From Treponema sp. (GTDB lineage Bacteria; Spirochaetota; Spirochaetia; Treponematales; Breznakiellaceae), in contig JAIWNU010000141.1 in the NCBI GenBank assembly GCA_020216655.1, forward strand, positions 1-14,645: DNA of 14,645 nucleotides, given 5' to 3'. Position 1 is the stretch's first letter. The number at the start of each line of letters is the position of its first letter. The notes under the pieces were generated by a model, which searched no databases, had not been told where the DNA came from, and saw nothing but the letters and a program-made list of their open reading frames with translations. A program made the translations under genes and the position numbers. Below, piece after piece: positions 1 through 7,291 of this stretch.

Positions 1-5
1 TCCTG

Positions 6-33
6 TTGAAGAGTTGTTTATTTATCCTATTCT
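6..33 (+). promoter_or_regulatory. Candidate sigma-70 promoter for the CE7 esterase
   Basis: A TTGAAG box (6-11) and a TATTCT box (28-33) are separated by 16 nt, which would start transcription near 40 and give a leader of about 65 nt. Just downstream, 37-43 and 53-59 can pair (seven pairs, one G-T) with no T-run after them. Both boxes are imperfect and the window begins close by, so the true promoter could lie further upstream. Confidence 0.35.
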
Positions 34-105
34 ATCCCTATCCGTTGGATCGGGGTAGGCCCAGGGGGGTACCATGTCTGTTTACACACCAAGAGGAGGA
101 TATTT

Positions 106-1128
106 ATGCCCTTGACTTTTGATATGCCCCTGGATGCCCTGCAAAGCTACCAGGGCGTTAACCCGCGGCCCTCTGATTTTGACCAATACTGGTCAGCAGC
201 CCTTAAGGAACTGGAACAAACCAATCCAGATGTCCAAATTATACCTGCCGATCGCAAAGCTCCTACCGGAGGGGGCGATGAACCAGACTTTGCGGCCTAC
301 TACGATCTCTTTTTTACCGGAGTGGGGGGAAGCCGAATCTATGCCAAGTTGATAAAACCCCTGGGCAGCGCCGCTCGGAGGCGAAGCGGCGGGAATGGTA
401 AGGGCCCCGCAATCATTCAATTCCACGGTTATGCGGGCAGCAGCGGTGACTGGCAGTCCCGGCTCGGTCTTGCGGCGGCGGGTTTTACCGTCGCTGCTAT
501 GGACTGCCGCGGTCAGGGCGGCCGCTCAGAGGATCGCAGCCCTGTCAGCGGGAATACCCTCAACGGCCACATCATCCGGGGCTTAAGCGAAGCCCTTGCG
601 GGGCGTCCCGAACAGCTTTTGTACCGGGCCATATTTCTTGATACGGTGCGGCTTGCTCAAATCGTCATGAACCTTGACTGGGTAAATCCGGATCGGGTTG
701 GTGTAACGGGCTGGAGCCAGGGCGGGGCCCTGACCTATGCCTGCGCGGCTTTGGAGCCCCGCATTGCCCGCGCTGCTCCGGTGTATCCCTTCCTATCCGA
801 CTATAAACGGGTGTGGGAAATGGACCTCGCCAAAGACGCCTATGCGGAACTTCGCGATTATTTCCGCCGTTTCGATCCGCTCCACGAACAGGAAACGCAG
901 ATCCTTACCGCCTTGGGTTATATTGATATCCAGCACCTGGCTCACCGTATTCAAGCGGAGGTCTTGCAGGGGATAGGCCTCATGGATACCGTTTGTCCCC
1001 CTTCTACCCAGTTTGCAGCCTACAATAAAGTAAGGAGCAAAAAGCGGTATATCCTATACCCCGATTTTGGGCATGAAGATTTGCCAGGTCTCCATGACCA
1101 CATCTTGGACTTTATGTGCGACCTGTAA
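106..1128 (+). CDS. CE7 family acetyl-xylan esterase / cephalosporin-C deacetylase
   Basis: This is an alpha/beta-hydrolase of carbohydrate esterase family 7, which removes acetyl groups from xylo-oligosaccharides and from cephalosporin C. The 340-residue protein has the family marks in order: the N-terminal FDQYW stretch, FHGYAG (106-111) at the oxyanion side, RGQGG (135-139), the nucleophile elbow GWSQGG with Ser204, GLMDTVCPPST carrying Asp294, and GHE with His323. The 29-residue spacing from Asp to His fits known CE7 enzymes. No signal peptide is seen, so it should be cytoplasmic and act on imported oligosaccharides. The start is supported by AGAGGAGG six to seven bases upstream. The segment at residues 86-99 is Arg/Ser/Gly-rich and is encoded over a perfect inverted repeat (369-391), unusual for this loop. 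The exact substrate cannot be told from sequence. Confidence 0.93.
   Translation: MPLTFDMPLDALQSYQGVNPRPSDFDQYWSAALKELEQTNPDVQIIPADRKAPTGGGDEPDFAAYYDLFFTGVGGSRIYAKLIKPLGSAARRRSGGNGKGPAIIQFHGYAGSSGDWQSRLGLAAAGFTVAAMDCRGQGGRSEDRSPVSGNTLNGHIIRGLSEALAGRPEQLLYRAIFLDTVRLAQIVMNLDWVNPDRVGVTGWSQGGALTYACAALEPRIARAAPVYPFLSDYKRVWEMDLAKDAYAELRDYFRRFDPLHEQETQILTALGYIDIQHLAHRIQAEVLQGIGLMDTVCPPSTQFAAYNKVRSKKRYILYPDFGHEDLPGLHDHILDFMCDL
369..391. repeat. Perfect 7-bp inverted repeat inside the esterase gene
   Basis: CGCCGCT (369-375) and AGCGGCG (385-391) are exact reverse complements around a 9-nt loop. The unit lies in frame and encodes the Ala/Arg-rich surface loop before the FHGYAG strand. A similar GC-rich inverted repeat sits in the RluA gene at 3763-3788. 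It may be a small palindromic element tolerated in a loop, or chance in GC-rich DNA. Confidence 0.5.
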
Positions 1129-1149
1129 GGGCCGGTAAACCGATAGCCC
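1129..1149. terminator. Weak hairpin between convergent genes
   Basis: Between the esterase stop and the HD-gene stop, GGGC-CGGT can pair with ACCG-GCCC around AA, with a three-base bulge (ATA). This is most of the 25-nt gap, so it could end transcription from both sides. No real T-run follows on either strand, so the call is tentative. Confidence 0.3.
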
Positions 1150-1153
1150 TTCA

Positions 1154-1657
1154 TCAACCTTGGTGGATTCTGGTCGCTGCTACCAGTTCTGCCAGGGCCA
1201 CAATCTTGTCTACAAGGCACACGAGGAGGCTTTCTGCATAGATGGGCGGAATAGGCGTCAGGGGAAACATGTGCTTGCTGATGCAATCTTCCTCAATGGG
1301 GGTGAGTTTTCCAAAATCCTGCCGGGCATTTTCGAGGGCTTCCTTGGGATGTTCAAAGCCATGGAGTTTGCCGCTCCGGGGCCGGGCGCTTCGCCAATCG
1401 TAAAAAAAGTAATCGTGGAGCAAGGCCCCTTGAACCAGTTCCCTCAGATGATTCCGCAGCCCCAGGGCATGGGCAATCTGAAACGAATGGAAGGCTACCG
1501 AAACCACATGGTCCGCGATATTCGTATCATGGTGGACAATATCTCTGAGTTTCTGGAAATTACGGCTAAAGAATACAGGCTCTGCCAGTTTGTAAAAGAG
1601 CGGGTTTCGGCCCATAAGCCTGTCAGCTTTTGCACGGCGGTATGTTAGATTTGACAT
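1154..1657 (-). CDS. Small HD-domain metal-dependent phosphohydrolase
   Basis: This 167-residue protein is a single HD domain. The metal-ligand pattern is visible: His50 in IADH, the His81-Asp82 doublet in ALLHDYFF, further histidines at 99, 103 and 129, and Asp150 in CLVDK. The HD superfamily includes phosphohydrolases that act on nucleotides or other phosphate esters; the substrate cannot be deduced here. There is no signal peptide or membrane segment. The start is uncertain. The ATG at 1657 has no Shine-Dalgarno sequence and lies directly behind TATATT/TATAGT boxes, so it would be leaderless. A second ATG at codon 15 (1615) has only AGG three bases before it. Everything conserved lies after codon 15, so either start gives a whole domain. 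The gene is divergent from the GH3 gene and convergent with the esterase gene. Confidence 0.82.
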   Translation of the reverse strand: MSNLTYRRAKADRLMGRNPLFYKLAEPVFFSRNFQKLRDIVHHDTNIADHVVSVAFHSFQIAHALGLRNHLRELVQGALLHDYFFYDWRSARPRSGKLHGFEHPKEALENARQDFGKLTPIEEDCISKHMFPLTPIPPIYAESLLVCLVDKIVALAELVAATRIHQG

Positions 1658-1688
1658 ACTATAAATATACTAAAAATCAAGTATTCAA
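1658..1688 (-). promoter_or_regulatory. AT-rich candidate promoter for the HD gene
   Basis: On the minus strand TATATT (1669-1664) and TATAGT (1663-1658) lie back to back immediately before the ATG. TTGAAT (1688-1683) is 19 nt before TATAGT. Use of TATATT would place the transcript start at about the A of the ATG. The -35 match is poor for that box, so the position of the promoter is tentative. Confidence 0.3.
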
Positions 1689-1722
1689 CCAGTATGAGCT
1701 GTGCAGATAACATTAAAATCGG

Positions 1723-1728
1723 TATAAT
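1723..1728 (+). promoter_or_regulatory. Consensus -10 box before the GH3 gene
   Basis: TATAAT is an exact -10 hexamer 18 nt before the GH3 ATG. No good -35 box is present at 16-18 nt spacing (TGTGCA at 1700-1705 is the best). Initiation near 1735 would leave a leader of about 12 nt with no purine-rich ribosome site. Confidence 0.45.
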
Positions 1729-1746
1729 CCAAAACAATACACAATT

Positions 1747-3204
1747 ATGAAAGAAAACACCCTAGTAGCCCCTCTTTTGAGCTTGGCTCATATAAAATCC
1801 TTGTTAATTGCCCCAATTTTTGTAATGACTCTTTTTGTTTTTCCTGCCTGTAAAGGACCTGAGCACAGTAGTATTGATGAACTCAAGCCGCGGCATGCGG
1901 CTTTAGAAGCTGCTTTGCGAGAAGAGCTAGCCAAGAAAAAACAATATTGGGAAACCGCTTCCCGCATTGCCCGTTCCCTGTCTCCCGAAGCGCTTGCTGC
2001 CCAGGTCCTTATGACCGGGGTGGCCGGAAAGGAAGCACTGAGCTCGGATATGAAAAAACTGTTGCATGAAATACCGGTAGGGGCGATTATGCTTTTTAAA
2101 TACAATATCGCTGACTCGCCCGCTGCGGTGCATGCCTTTATTTCAGAGTGTACTGAAAGTGCCGCCCTGCAGCTTCCTGCGGATGCTGCGAACAAGGAAG
2201 TCCCTTCGGCAAACAGGCTTCTGCCCTTTGTAGCCATCGATCACGAAGGGGGTGATGTGTACCGGCTCGGGCAAGTCGCTACCCGCCTGCCCCCTGCAGA
2301 TCGCTATCTTCGGAGCACTGCCCAGCCGGATCTGCCTGAATCTGCCTGGCTCGAAATTCGCCAGGCCGCCTATCTATCCGGCCGGGAACTGCGGGCCCTG
2401 GGCATTACCATGAACCTGGCCCCGGTGGTGGAACCCTTAGTCCCAGAAAACGCTGCGTTTTTACAAAACCGCAGTTTCGCTTCCGATCCCAAAGCGGCCG
2501 CATCGGCGGCGGCGGCCTTTATCCAGGGCATGGGTGAGGCCGGTGTTACCTCTGTGGTCAAACATTTTCCCGCCAGCGCCGCCGTCGATCCCCACCACGG
2601 CCGATCCGTCCTGGATGTGGACAAAAAACGCCTCGATTACCTGGTCTCTCCCTTCAGTGCCTTACTGAAAACAGGAAGCCCCATATTGGGGCAAGACAGT
2701 CTCTATCCTGCTAGTCTCTTCAGTCTTCCCATTGGAGCCGGGGCTGTTATGGTGGCCCATACGATTATTCCTTCTGTCCAGGCGAATATTCCTGCAAGCC
2801 TGTCATCCCATGTTATGCAGGACTGGATAAAAAAAGAGCTTGGTTTTCAGGGAATTGTTATAGCCGACGACTTTACCATGAAGGCCATAACATCCCTCGG
2901 CTTTACTCCTGAGAAGGCAATGATAGAAGCTCTGCGGAACGGAGCCGATATGATCATGGTGTGGCCCCGGGATCTGGGACGCTTTCATCGACACTTGGTT
3001 CAAGAGGCCAAAACGGATACACTTTTTCGGGAACGGCTCATCGATGCAGCGGGCCGTATTATGTACCAAAAATTGATTCGCTCCCTTGTCCAGGCTCATC
3101 AGGATGGCAGAGATGGTTTAACCACAGAACCTTTTAATGAAGAAGGTTACGGCTGCATGAGAAAGGCTACCGAACAATTTTTACGGGAAAGGAATTTACG
3201 ATGA
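1747..3204 (+). CDS. GH3 (NagZ-like) glycoside hydrolase, predicted lipoprotein
   Basis: This is a 485-residue glycoside hydrolase family 3 enzyme, closest in motif layout to beta-N-acetylhexosaminidases of the NagZ type. A hydrophobic signal segment (about 17-34) ends in FPAC, so Cys35 is a likely lipidation site. The protein would then sit at a membrane surface, unlike the cytoplasmic NagZ of enterobacteria. Family motifs follow: IDHEGGDVYRL (164-174), NLAPVVEP (223-230), NRSFASDP (241-248), KHFP (272-275) with Asp281-Pro-His283, and IADDFTMKA (372-380), where the first Asp (374) is the expected nucleophile. The usual FPGHG loop reads FPASA and is two residues shorter, though a D-x-H acid/base pair is kept. 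The ATG lacks a ribosome site. The stop overlaps the next start as ATGA, so the two genes form an operon. Activity on muropeptides or chitin fragments is inferred. Confidence 0.85.
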   Translation: MKENTLVAPLLSLAHIKSLLIAPIFVMTLFVFPACKGPEHSSIDELKPRHAALEAALREELAKKKQYWETASRIARSLSPEALAAQVLMTGVAGKEALSSDMKKLLHEIPVGAIMLFKYNIADSPAAVHAFISECTESAALQLPADAANKEVPSANRLLPFVAIDHEGGDVYRLGQVATRLPPADRYLRSTAQPDLPESAWLEIRQAAYLSGRELRALGITMNLAPVVEPLVPENAAFLQNRSFASDPKAAASAAAAFIQGMGEAGVTSVVKHFPASAAVDPHHGRSVLDVDKKRLDYLVSPFSALLKTGSPILGQDSLYPASLFSLPIGAGAVMVAHTIIPSVQANIPASLSSHVMQDWIKKELGFQGIVIADDFTMKAITSLGFTPEKAMIEALRNGADMIMVWPRDLGRFHRHLVQEAKTDTLFRERLIDAAGRIMYQKLIRSLVQAHQDGRDGLTTEPFNEEGYGCMRKATEQFLRERNLR

Positions 3205-3938
3205 ATGAACAGATTGTATTGCTCTACGAAAGTGATGCTTGTATTGTAGTGAATAAACGGTGCGGAGAAGCCATGGAAGGCGCTTCCGGTTCTGCTCTAG
3301 ATCTCCCAGCCCTGCTTGCAAAGGCCTACGGCACTGTTCGTAACCGGGATGGAAAACCCTTTGCGCCCACGGCGGTCCACCGGCTCGATGTGCCTGTCAC
3401 GGGTTGTGCCCTTTTTGCCCGCAATCCCCAGGCTCTTGCTTTCCTTAACGAGGTCTTTGCTCAGGGACTGGCGCGCAAAGTCTATTGGGCTATAGTTGAA
3501 AAACCGGAAAACTCGAGCATAGCAATTCCGCACCAGGGCGAACTGGTTCACTGGATCGCCGTAGACAGTAAGCACAATAAAAGTTATGCCCATACGGAAG
3601 AAGCTCCTGACCGTAAACAGGCAGTCCTTCGCTACCGGCTGGTAGGGGAGGGGGAGCATTACCTTTTTATGGAAATTGAACTTATTACCGGCCGGCACCA
3701 TCAGATTAGAGCCCAGCTTGCAGCGGTAGGACTTCATATCAAGGGGGACCTAAAATATGGAAGCCGCCGGAGCGAAAAAAACGGCGGCATCCGGCTTCAT
3801 GCCCGTTCCCTTGCCTTTCCTGATCCCCTTTCAGGCGAAACCAATCCTGCAAAAAGGCCTTATATTCAGGTTGTAGCCCCTGTTATAGAGCCTGACCGGC
3901 TCTGGCAGGATTTTGAAAAGGCATCCCTTGCTTTTTAG
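3201..3938 (+). CDS. RluA-family RNA pseudouridine synthase
   Basis: This 245-residue protein is an RluA-type pseudouridine synthase, isomerising specific uridines in rRNA or tRNA. The catalytic motif is VHRLDVPVTG with Asp63. TGRHHQIRAQ (163-172) and KGDLKYG (181-187) are the other conserved motifs of the fold. His166 stands where Thr is common. No N-terminal S4 RNA-binding domain is present, so it resembles the short RluA/TruC forms. The ATG overlaps the GH3 stop by four bases and has AAAGGA seven bases upstream inside the GH3 gene, so it is probably translated by coupling. A GC-rich inverted repeat lies under the variable RRSEKNGG loop. The target uridine cannot be assigned from sequence. 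Confidence 0.92.
   Translation: MNEQIVLLYESDACIVVNKRCGEAMEGASGSALDLPALLAKAYGTVRNRDGKPFAPTAVHRLDVPVTGCALFARNPQALAFLNEVFAQGLARKVYWAIVEKPENSSIAIPHQGELVHWIAVDSKHNKSYAHTEEAPDRKQAVLRYRLVGEGEHYLFMEIELITGRHHQIRAQLAAVGLHIKGDLKYGSRRSEKNGGIRLHARSLAFPDPLSGETNPAKRPYIQVVAPVIEPDRLWQDFEKASLAF
3763..3788. repeat. Perfect 7-bp inverted repeat inside the RluA gene
   Basis: GCCGCCG (3763-3769) and CGGCGGC (3782-3788) are exact reverse complements around a 12-nt A-rich loop. The arms and the GGAG-CGAA core recall the repeat at 369-391. It encodes a variable loop that is hydrophilic in many RluA proteins, so chance is possible. Confidence 0.4.
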
Positions 3939-3956
3939 CCTGAGGCCCCTTATTTT
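3928..3956 (+). promoter_or_regulatory. Candidate promoter of the CheBR / hybrid-kinase operon
   Basis: TTGCTT (3928-3933) and TATTTT (3951-3956) are spaced by 17 nt, the -35 box lying within the end of the RluA gene. Initiation near 3963 would give a 45-nt leader to the ATG at 4008. No convincing terminator separates this from the RluA gene (GCCTGAGGC at 3938-3946 has too small a loop), so read-through from upstream is also possible. Confidence 0.4.
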
Positions 3957-3997
3957 AATTATTATAAATTAAGAATGGTTTTTGGTTTAACAAACGC

Positions 3998-4004
3998 AGA
4001 GGGG
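3998..4004 (+). promoter_or_regulatory. Shine-Dalgarno site deciding the CheBR start
   Basis: AGAGGGG lies three bases before the ATG at 4008, so it favours this start over the in-frame ATG at 3975, which has only a loose AATTAAG before it. Confidence 0.6.
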
Positions 4005-4007
4005 AAC

Positions 4008-7000
4008 ATGAAAAAGGCAAAGGGCGAGAATTTTCATCAATCTAATCTTATAGTTGTTGGGGTGGGAGCCTCTGCAGGGGGATTGGAAGCTCTGCAAGAT
4101 TTTTTTAAGAATATGCCGGTTAACACCGGTATGGCCTTTGTTGTTATTCAACACCTGTCCCCGGATTACAAAAGTTTAATGGATGAACTGCTTGCCCGCG
4201 AAACATCTATTCCTATTCAAATTGCCGAAGATGGTATGGATGTCCTGCCTGACCATATTTACCTGATTCCGCCCCGTAAAAATCTTTCTATTTTTCATGA
4301 CAAATTATATTTGGAAAACCAGGAACCAAAGAAACGTTTGAATTTGCCGGTGGACATCTTTTTCCGTTCCCTTGCCTTGGACAAGGGAAAAAACGCAATT
4401 GGTATAATATTATCGGGCACGGGCAGCGATGGAACCCTCGGGACCAGGGCTATTAAAGAAGCGGGCGGCATGATTATGGTCCAGGACGAAGAAAGTGCAA
4501 AATTCGATGGTATGCCGCGGAGCTGTATTGCCACAGGCCTCGTTGATTATATACTGCCCCCTGCAAAAATGCCCGAAGCCCTGGTCAATTATATCAAACA
4601 TCCCTTGGTGAGGGAGAAAAAGAGCCTGGAAGGGGACCTGCAGGATAATCTCGACACGCTGACCAAAATCATACTTATTCTAAGAAATTTCGGCGGTATC
4701 GATTTTTCATTTTACAAGGATACTACCATACTCCGCCGGCTTGAACGGCGGCTCAGTATTAACCGTCATCAGACCCTAGAAGAATACCTGGAATTTTTAA
4801 AAGATTCGGATAAAGAAAAGGAAACATTACAGCGGGAACTTCTTATTGGGGTAACCCGTTTTTTCCGGGATGTGGAAGCCTTCGAAGCCCTGAGAACTAA
4901 GGTCTTCCCTTCATGGAAAGGAAAAACATCCATTAGGATCTGGTCAGCTGGCTGTTCAACCGGAGAAGAAGTATATTCCCTTGCAATTTTATTGATCGAA
5001 TACATGGAACAGCAGGGCCTTTCGATGGATATTAAAATCTTTGCCACCGATGTGGATCGGAACTCTATAGAATACGCCGGTAAGGGATTTTATCCCGACA
5101 GTGTAGTAGCCGATTTGGAACCAACCCTGCTCACCAAGTACTTTATAAGAAAGGACAATGGTTACCAAATTAATGACTCGATCCGCAAAATGATTGTATT
5201 TGCGACCCATAATCTGCTTAAGGATTCACCTTTCAGCAGGATAGATCTTATCGTATGCAGAAATCTGTTTATCTATATACGACCGGAAATACAGACCAAA
5301 CTGCTGAGCATGTTCTATTACAGTCTTAATACGGATGGCTACCTGTTTTTAGGGACCAGCGAAACCTTGGGGGAAATGTCCGAAGCCTTTGAATACATAG
5401 ACACCAAATGGAAAATATTCCGGATTAAATCCAATTACAAAGAACAGTATGGTAAAATAGTTCCCCTTCTGAAAAGCGGTCTCATTGAACAGCCCAACAC
5501 GTTTCCAACAAAAGTAATTGCCGAAGAAGGTATCAGAATAGAAAAGATTTTAGATCGTACCCTTTCGCTTTTTTTGCCCCCCAGTGTTATTGTCGATCAA
5601 TCATTTAACATCATTCACACCATAAACGATATTAATCCCTATATTAAAATTAAACCGGGGCGCTTTTCTCAGAACCTCTTTGATAACATTCCTGCTGATA
5701 TGTCTCTTTTTGTCAGCTCTCTTTTAAGAAAACTCAAACATGAAAACGAAAGCATAGCTACAGAAACTATTTTTGATCTTAAAGGATTTGAGGAAAAACA
5801 AATTCTTTTAACTGGAAAGAAAATCGAAACCGAACGGACAAACTACTATATTATAAGTTTCTCGGAAAATGCTAAAACGATACCCGCGCCAAAGGCAGTG
5901 CTTCCGGAGGCTCATTCCCAAAAGGAATATCGAGATCGGGTCTCGGAGCTGGAAAAAGAATTACAGTTTACCAAAGAAAGTCTTCAGGCTACAGTTGAAG
6001 AACTGGAGACCTCTAACGAAGAATTGCAATCAAGCAATGAAGAGCTGATAGCCAGCAATGAAGAATTACAGAGTACTAACGAAGAATTGCAATCGGTTAA
6101 CGAAGAGCTCTATACGGTAAATACCGAATATCAGGTTAAGATAGAAGAACTGACACGGCTCAATAACGACATTAACAATCTTCTTAAAAATACAGAAATC
6201 GGTGCTATTTATCTGGACCGAAATCTGTGTATCCGTAAAATTACTCCTGTAATATCTAAGCTGACTCCTCTCATGGCTTCGGATCTCGGAAGGCCTATCT
6301 ATCATCTTTCGCTTGGACCGGGCCTTGAGAATTTGTTTCAGGATATTCAGGATGTGGTGGATTCCCTGCAGCCACGGGATCGGGAAATTGAACTTGAAGG
6401 TTCCGGAACATATCTCGTGCGCATTCGGCCCTATCGGACGGACTATAATGCGGTCGACGGTGTATTAATTATTTTTGTCGATATATCTGATTTGAAAAAA
6501 CAGCATAAATTAACGCAGACCCTGAGCCAGCGTCTTGAAAATGCTTTAGCTATTGGGAATATGGCATGGTGGGAATGGGATGTAGAGACCGGCATTGTAG
6601 ACTATGATGAACGCAAAGCCACCATGATTGGCTATACGGCAAAGGAATTTCCAAAAGAAATCTATGCGATTTGTTCCTATATTCATCCCGATGACTACAA
6701 CGCTACTATGGAATCGATGCGTAATTATCTAGAGGGAAAAAGCAAAGAATGGAACAGCTTGTATCGCATAAGGCGCAAAGATGGTACTTATGCATGGTAT
6801 TATGATCGCGGACTCATTATCGAAAGAACTTCAGATGGAAAGCCGAAACGGCTTATGGGAACGGTTATAGATTTCAGCCGAATACGTGATTTGGAAACCG
6901 AATTGGTTAAAAGGCAGGAACTGCTTGAAACCATTCTTGATAAAATTCCGGTCGCGGCCACCATGGTCTCTTCCGATGGTCACATCACCTATGCAAACGA

Positions 7001-7286
7001 AAAGGCAGAAGAACTTTTCGGAATTACCAAAGAAGAGATAGAACGCCGAACCTATAATGATTCCCAATGGAAAATTACGGACCTGCAGGGGAACCCATTA
7101 CATGCTGAGGATCTGCCCTTTGCGCTGGTTAAGAAAAATCTTAAATCTTTAAGGGATTTTCAACATTATATTGAAATACCAGGAAAAATTAAAAAATTGT
7201 TACACATCGATGGAACGCCTATCATTGCAGCCAATGGTTCCTTTGAAGGCGCTATATTTGTGATCAGAACGGATGCAGAAGAGTAA
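4008..7286 (+). CDS. CheB-CheR fusion with coiled coil and PAS domains
   Basis: A 1092-residue protein joins both receptor-adaptation enzymes. Residues about 14-190 are a CheB methylesterase with Ser22 (GASAGG), His49 (QHLSP) and Asp141 (GTGSDG). It has no CheB-type receiver domain in front. Residues about 215-475 are a CheR methyltransferase with VTRFFRD, the SAM loop [13 protein letters not shown] (313-325) and [13 protein letters not shown]-like segment (about 510-620) follows, then a heptad coiled coil rich in SNEELQ (about 650-720), then three PAS regions (about 727-830, 847-955 and 970-1090). No kinase domain is attached. I chose ATG 4008 because AGAGGGG lies just upstream; ATG 3975 would add 11 residues but has a poor site. 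Such fusions are known in many bacteria, usually near receptors or kinases. The next gene follows after 5 nt and carries the kinase. It probably modifies MCPs or acts as a PAS-controlled scaffold. Confidence 0.93.
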   Translation: MKKAKGENFHQSNLIVVGVGASAGGLEALQDFFKNMPVNTGMAFVVIQHLSPDYKSLMDELLARETSIPIQIAEDGMDVLPDHIYLIPPRKNLSIFHDKLYLENQEPKKRLNLPVDIFFRSLALDKGKNAIGIILSGTGSDGTLGTRAIKEAGGMIMVQDEESAKFDGMPRSCIATGLVDYILPPAKMPEALVNYIKHPLVREKKSLEGDLQDNLDTLTKIILILRNFGGIDFSFYKDTTILRRLERRLSINRHQTLEEYLEFLKDSDKEKETLQRELLIGVTRFFRDVEAFEALRTKVFPSWKGKTSIRIWSAGCSTGEEVYSLAILLIEYMEQQGLSMDIKIFATDVDRNSIEYAGKGFYPDSVVADLEPTLLTKYFIRKDNGYQINDSIRKMIVFATHNLLKDSPFSRIDLIVCRNLFIYIRPEIQTKLLSMFYYSLNTDGYLFLGTSETLGEMSEAFEYIDTKWKIFRIKSNYKEQYGKIVPLLKSGLIEQPNTFPTKVIAEEGIRIEKILDRTLSLFLPPSVIVDQSFNIIHTINDINPYIKIKPGRFSQNLFDNIPADMSLFVSSLLRKLKHENESIATETIFDLKGFEEKQILLTGKKIETERTNYYIISFSENAKTIPAPKAVLPEAHSQKEYRDRVSELEKELQFTKESLQATVEELETSNEELQSSNEELIASNEELQSTNEELQSVNEELYTVNTEYQVKIEELTRLNNDINNLLKNTEIGAIYLDRNLCIRKITPVISKLTPLMASDLGRPIYHLSLGPGLENLFQDIQDVVDSLQPRDREIELEGSGTYLVRIRPYRTDYNAVDGVLIIFVDISDLKKQHKLTQTLSQRLENALAIGNMAWWEWDVETGIVDYDERKATMIGYTAKEFPKEIYAICSYIHPDDYNATMESMRNYLEGKSKEWNSLYRIRRKDGTYAWYYDRGLIIERTSDGKPKRLMGTVIDFSRIRDLETELVKRQELLETILDKIPVAATMVSSDGHITYANEKAEELFGITKEEIERRTYNDSQWKITDLQGNPLHAEDLPFALVKKNLKSLRDFQHYIEIPGKIKKLLHIDGTPIIAANGSFEGAIFVIRTDAEE
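6013..6094 (+). repeat. Exact 19-nt direct repeat in the coiled-coil heptads
   Basis: CTAACGAAGAATTGCAATC occurs at 6013-6031 and again at 6076-6094, exactly 63 nt (three heptads) apart, inside a run of near-repeats that encode SNEELQ-type heptads. The exact match within diverged copies suggests recent duplication or gene conversion. The repeat could change length by whole heptads. Confidence 0.7.
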
Positions 7287-7291
7287 GAACT

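Noticed and set aside
37..59. Terminator of an upstream gene
   Set aside because: Seven pairs can form but no T-run follows and no gene end is visible before it.
1160..1648. A 162-codon open frame on + opposite the HD gene
   Set aside because: The minus strand encodes a clear HD domain; the + translation has no known motif and no ribosome site.
3938..3946. GCCTGAGGC as a terminator after the RluA gene
   Set aside because: The loop would be a single base, so it cannot fold as a terminator.
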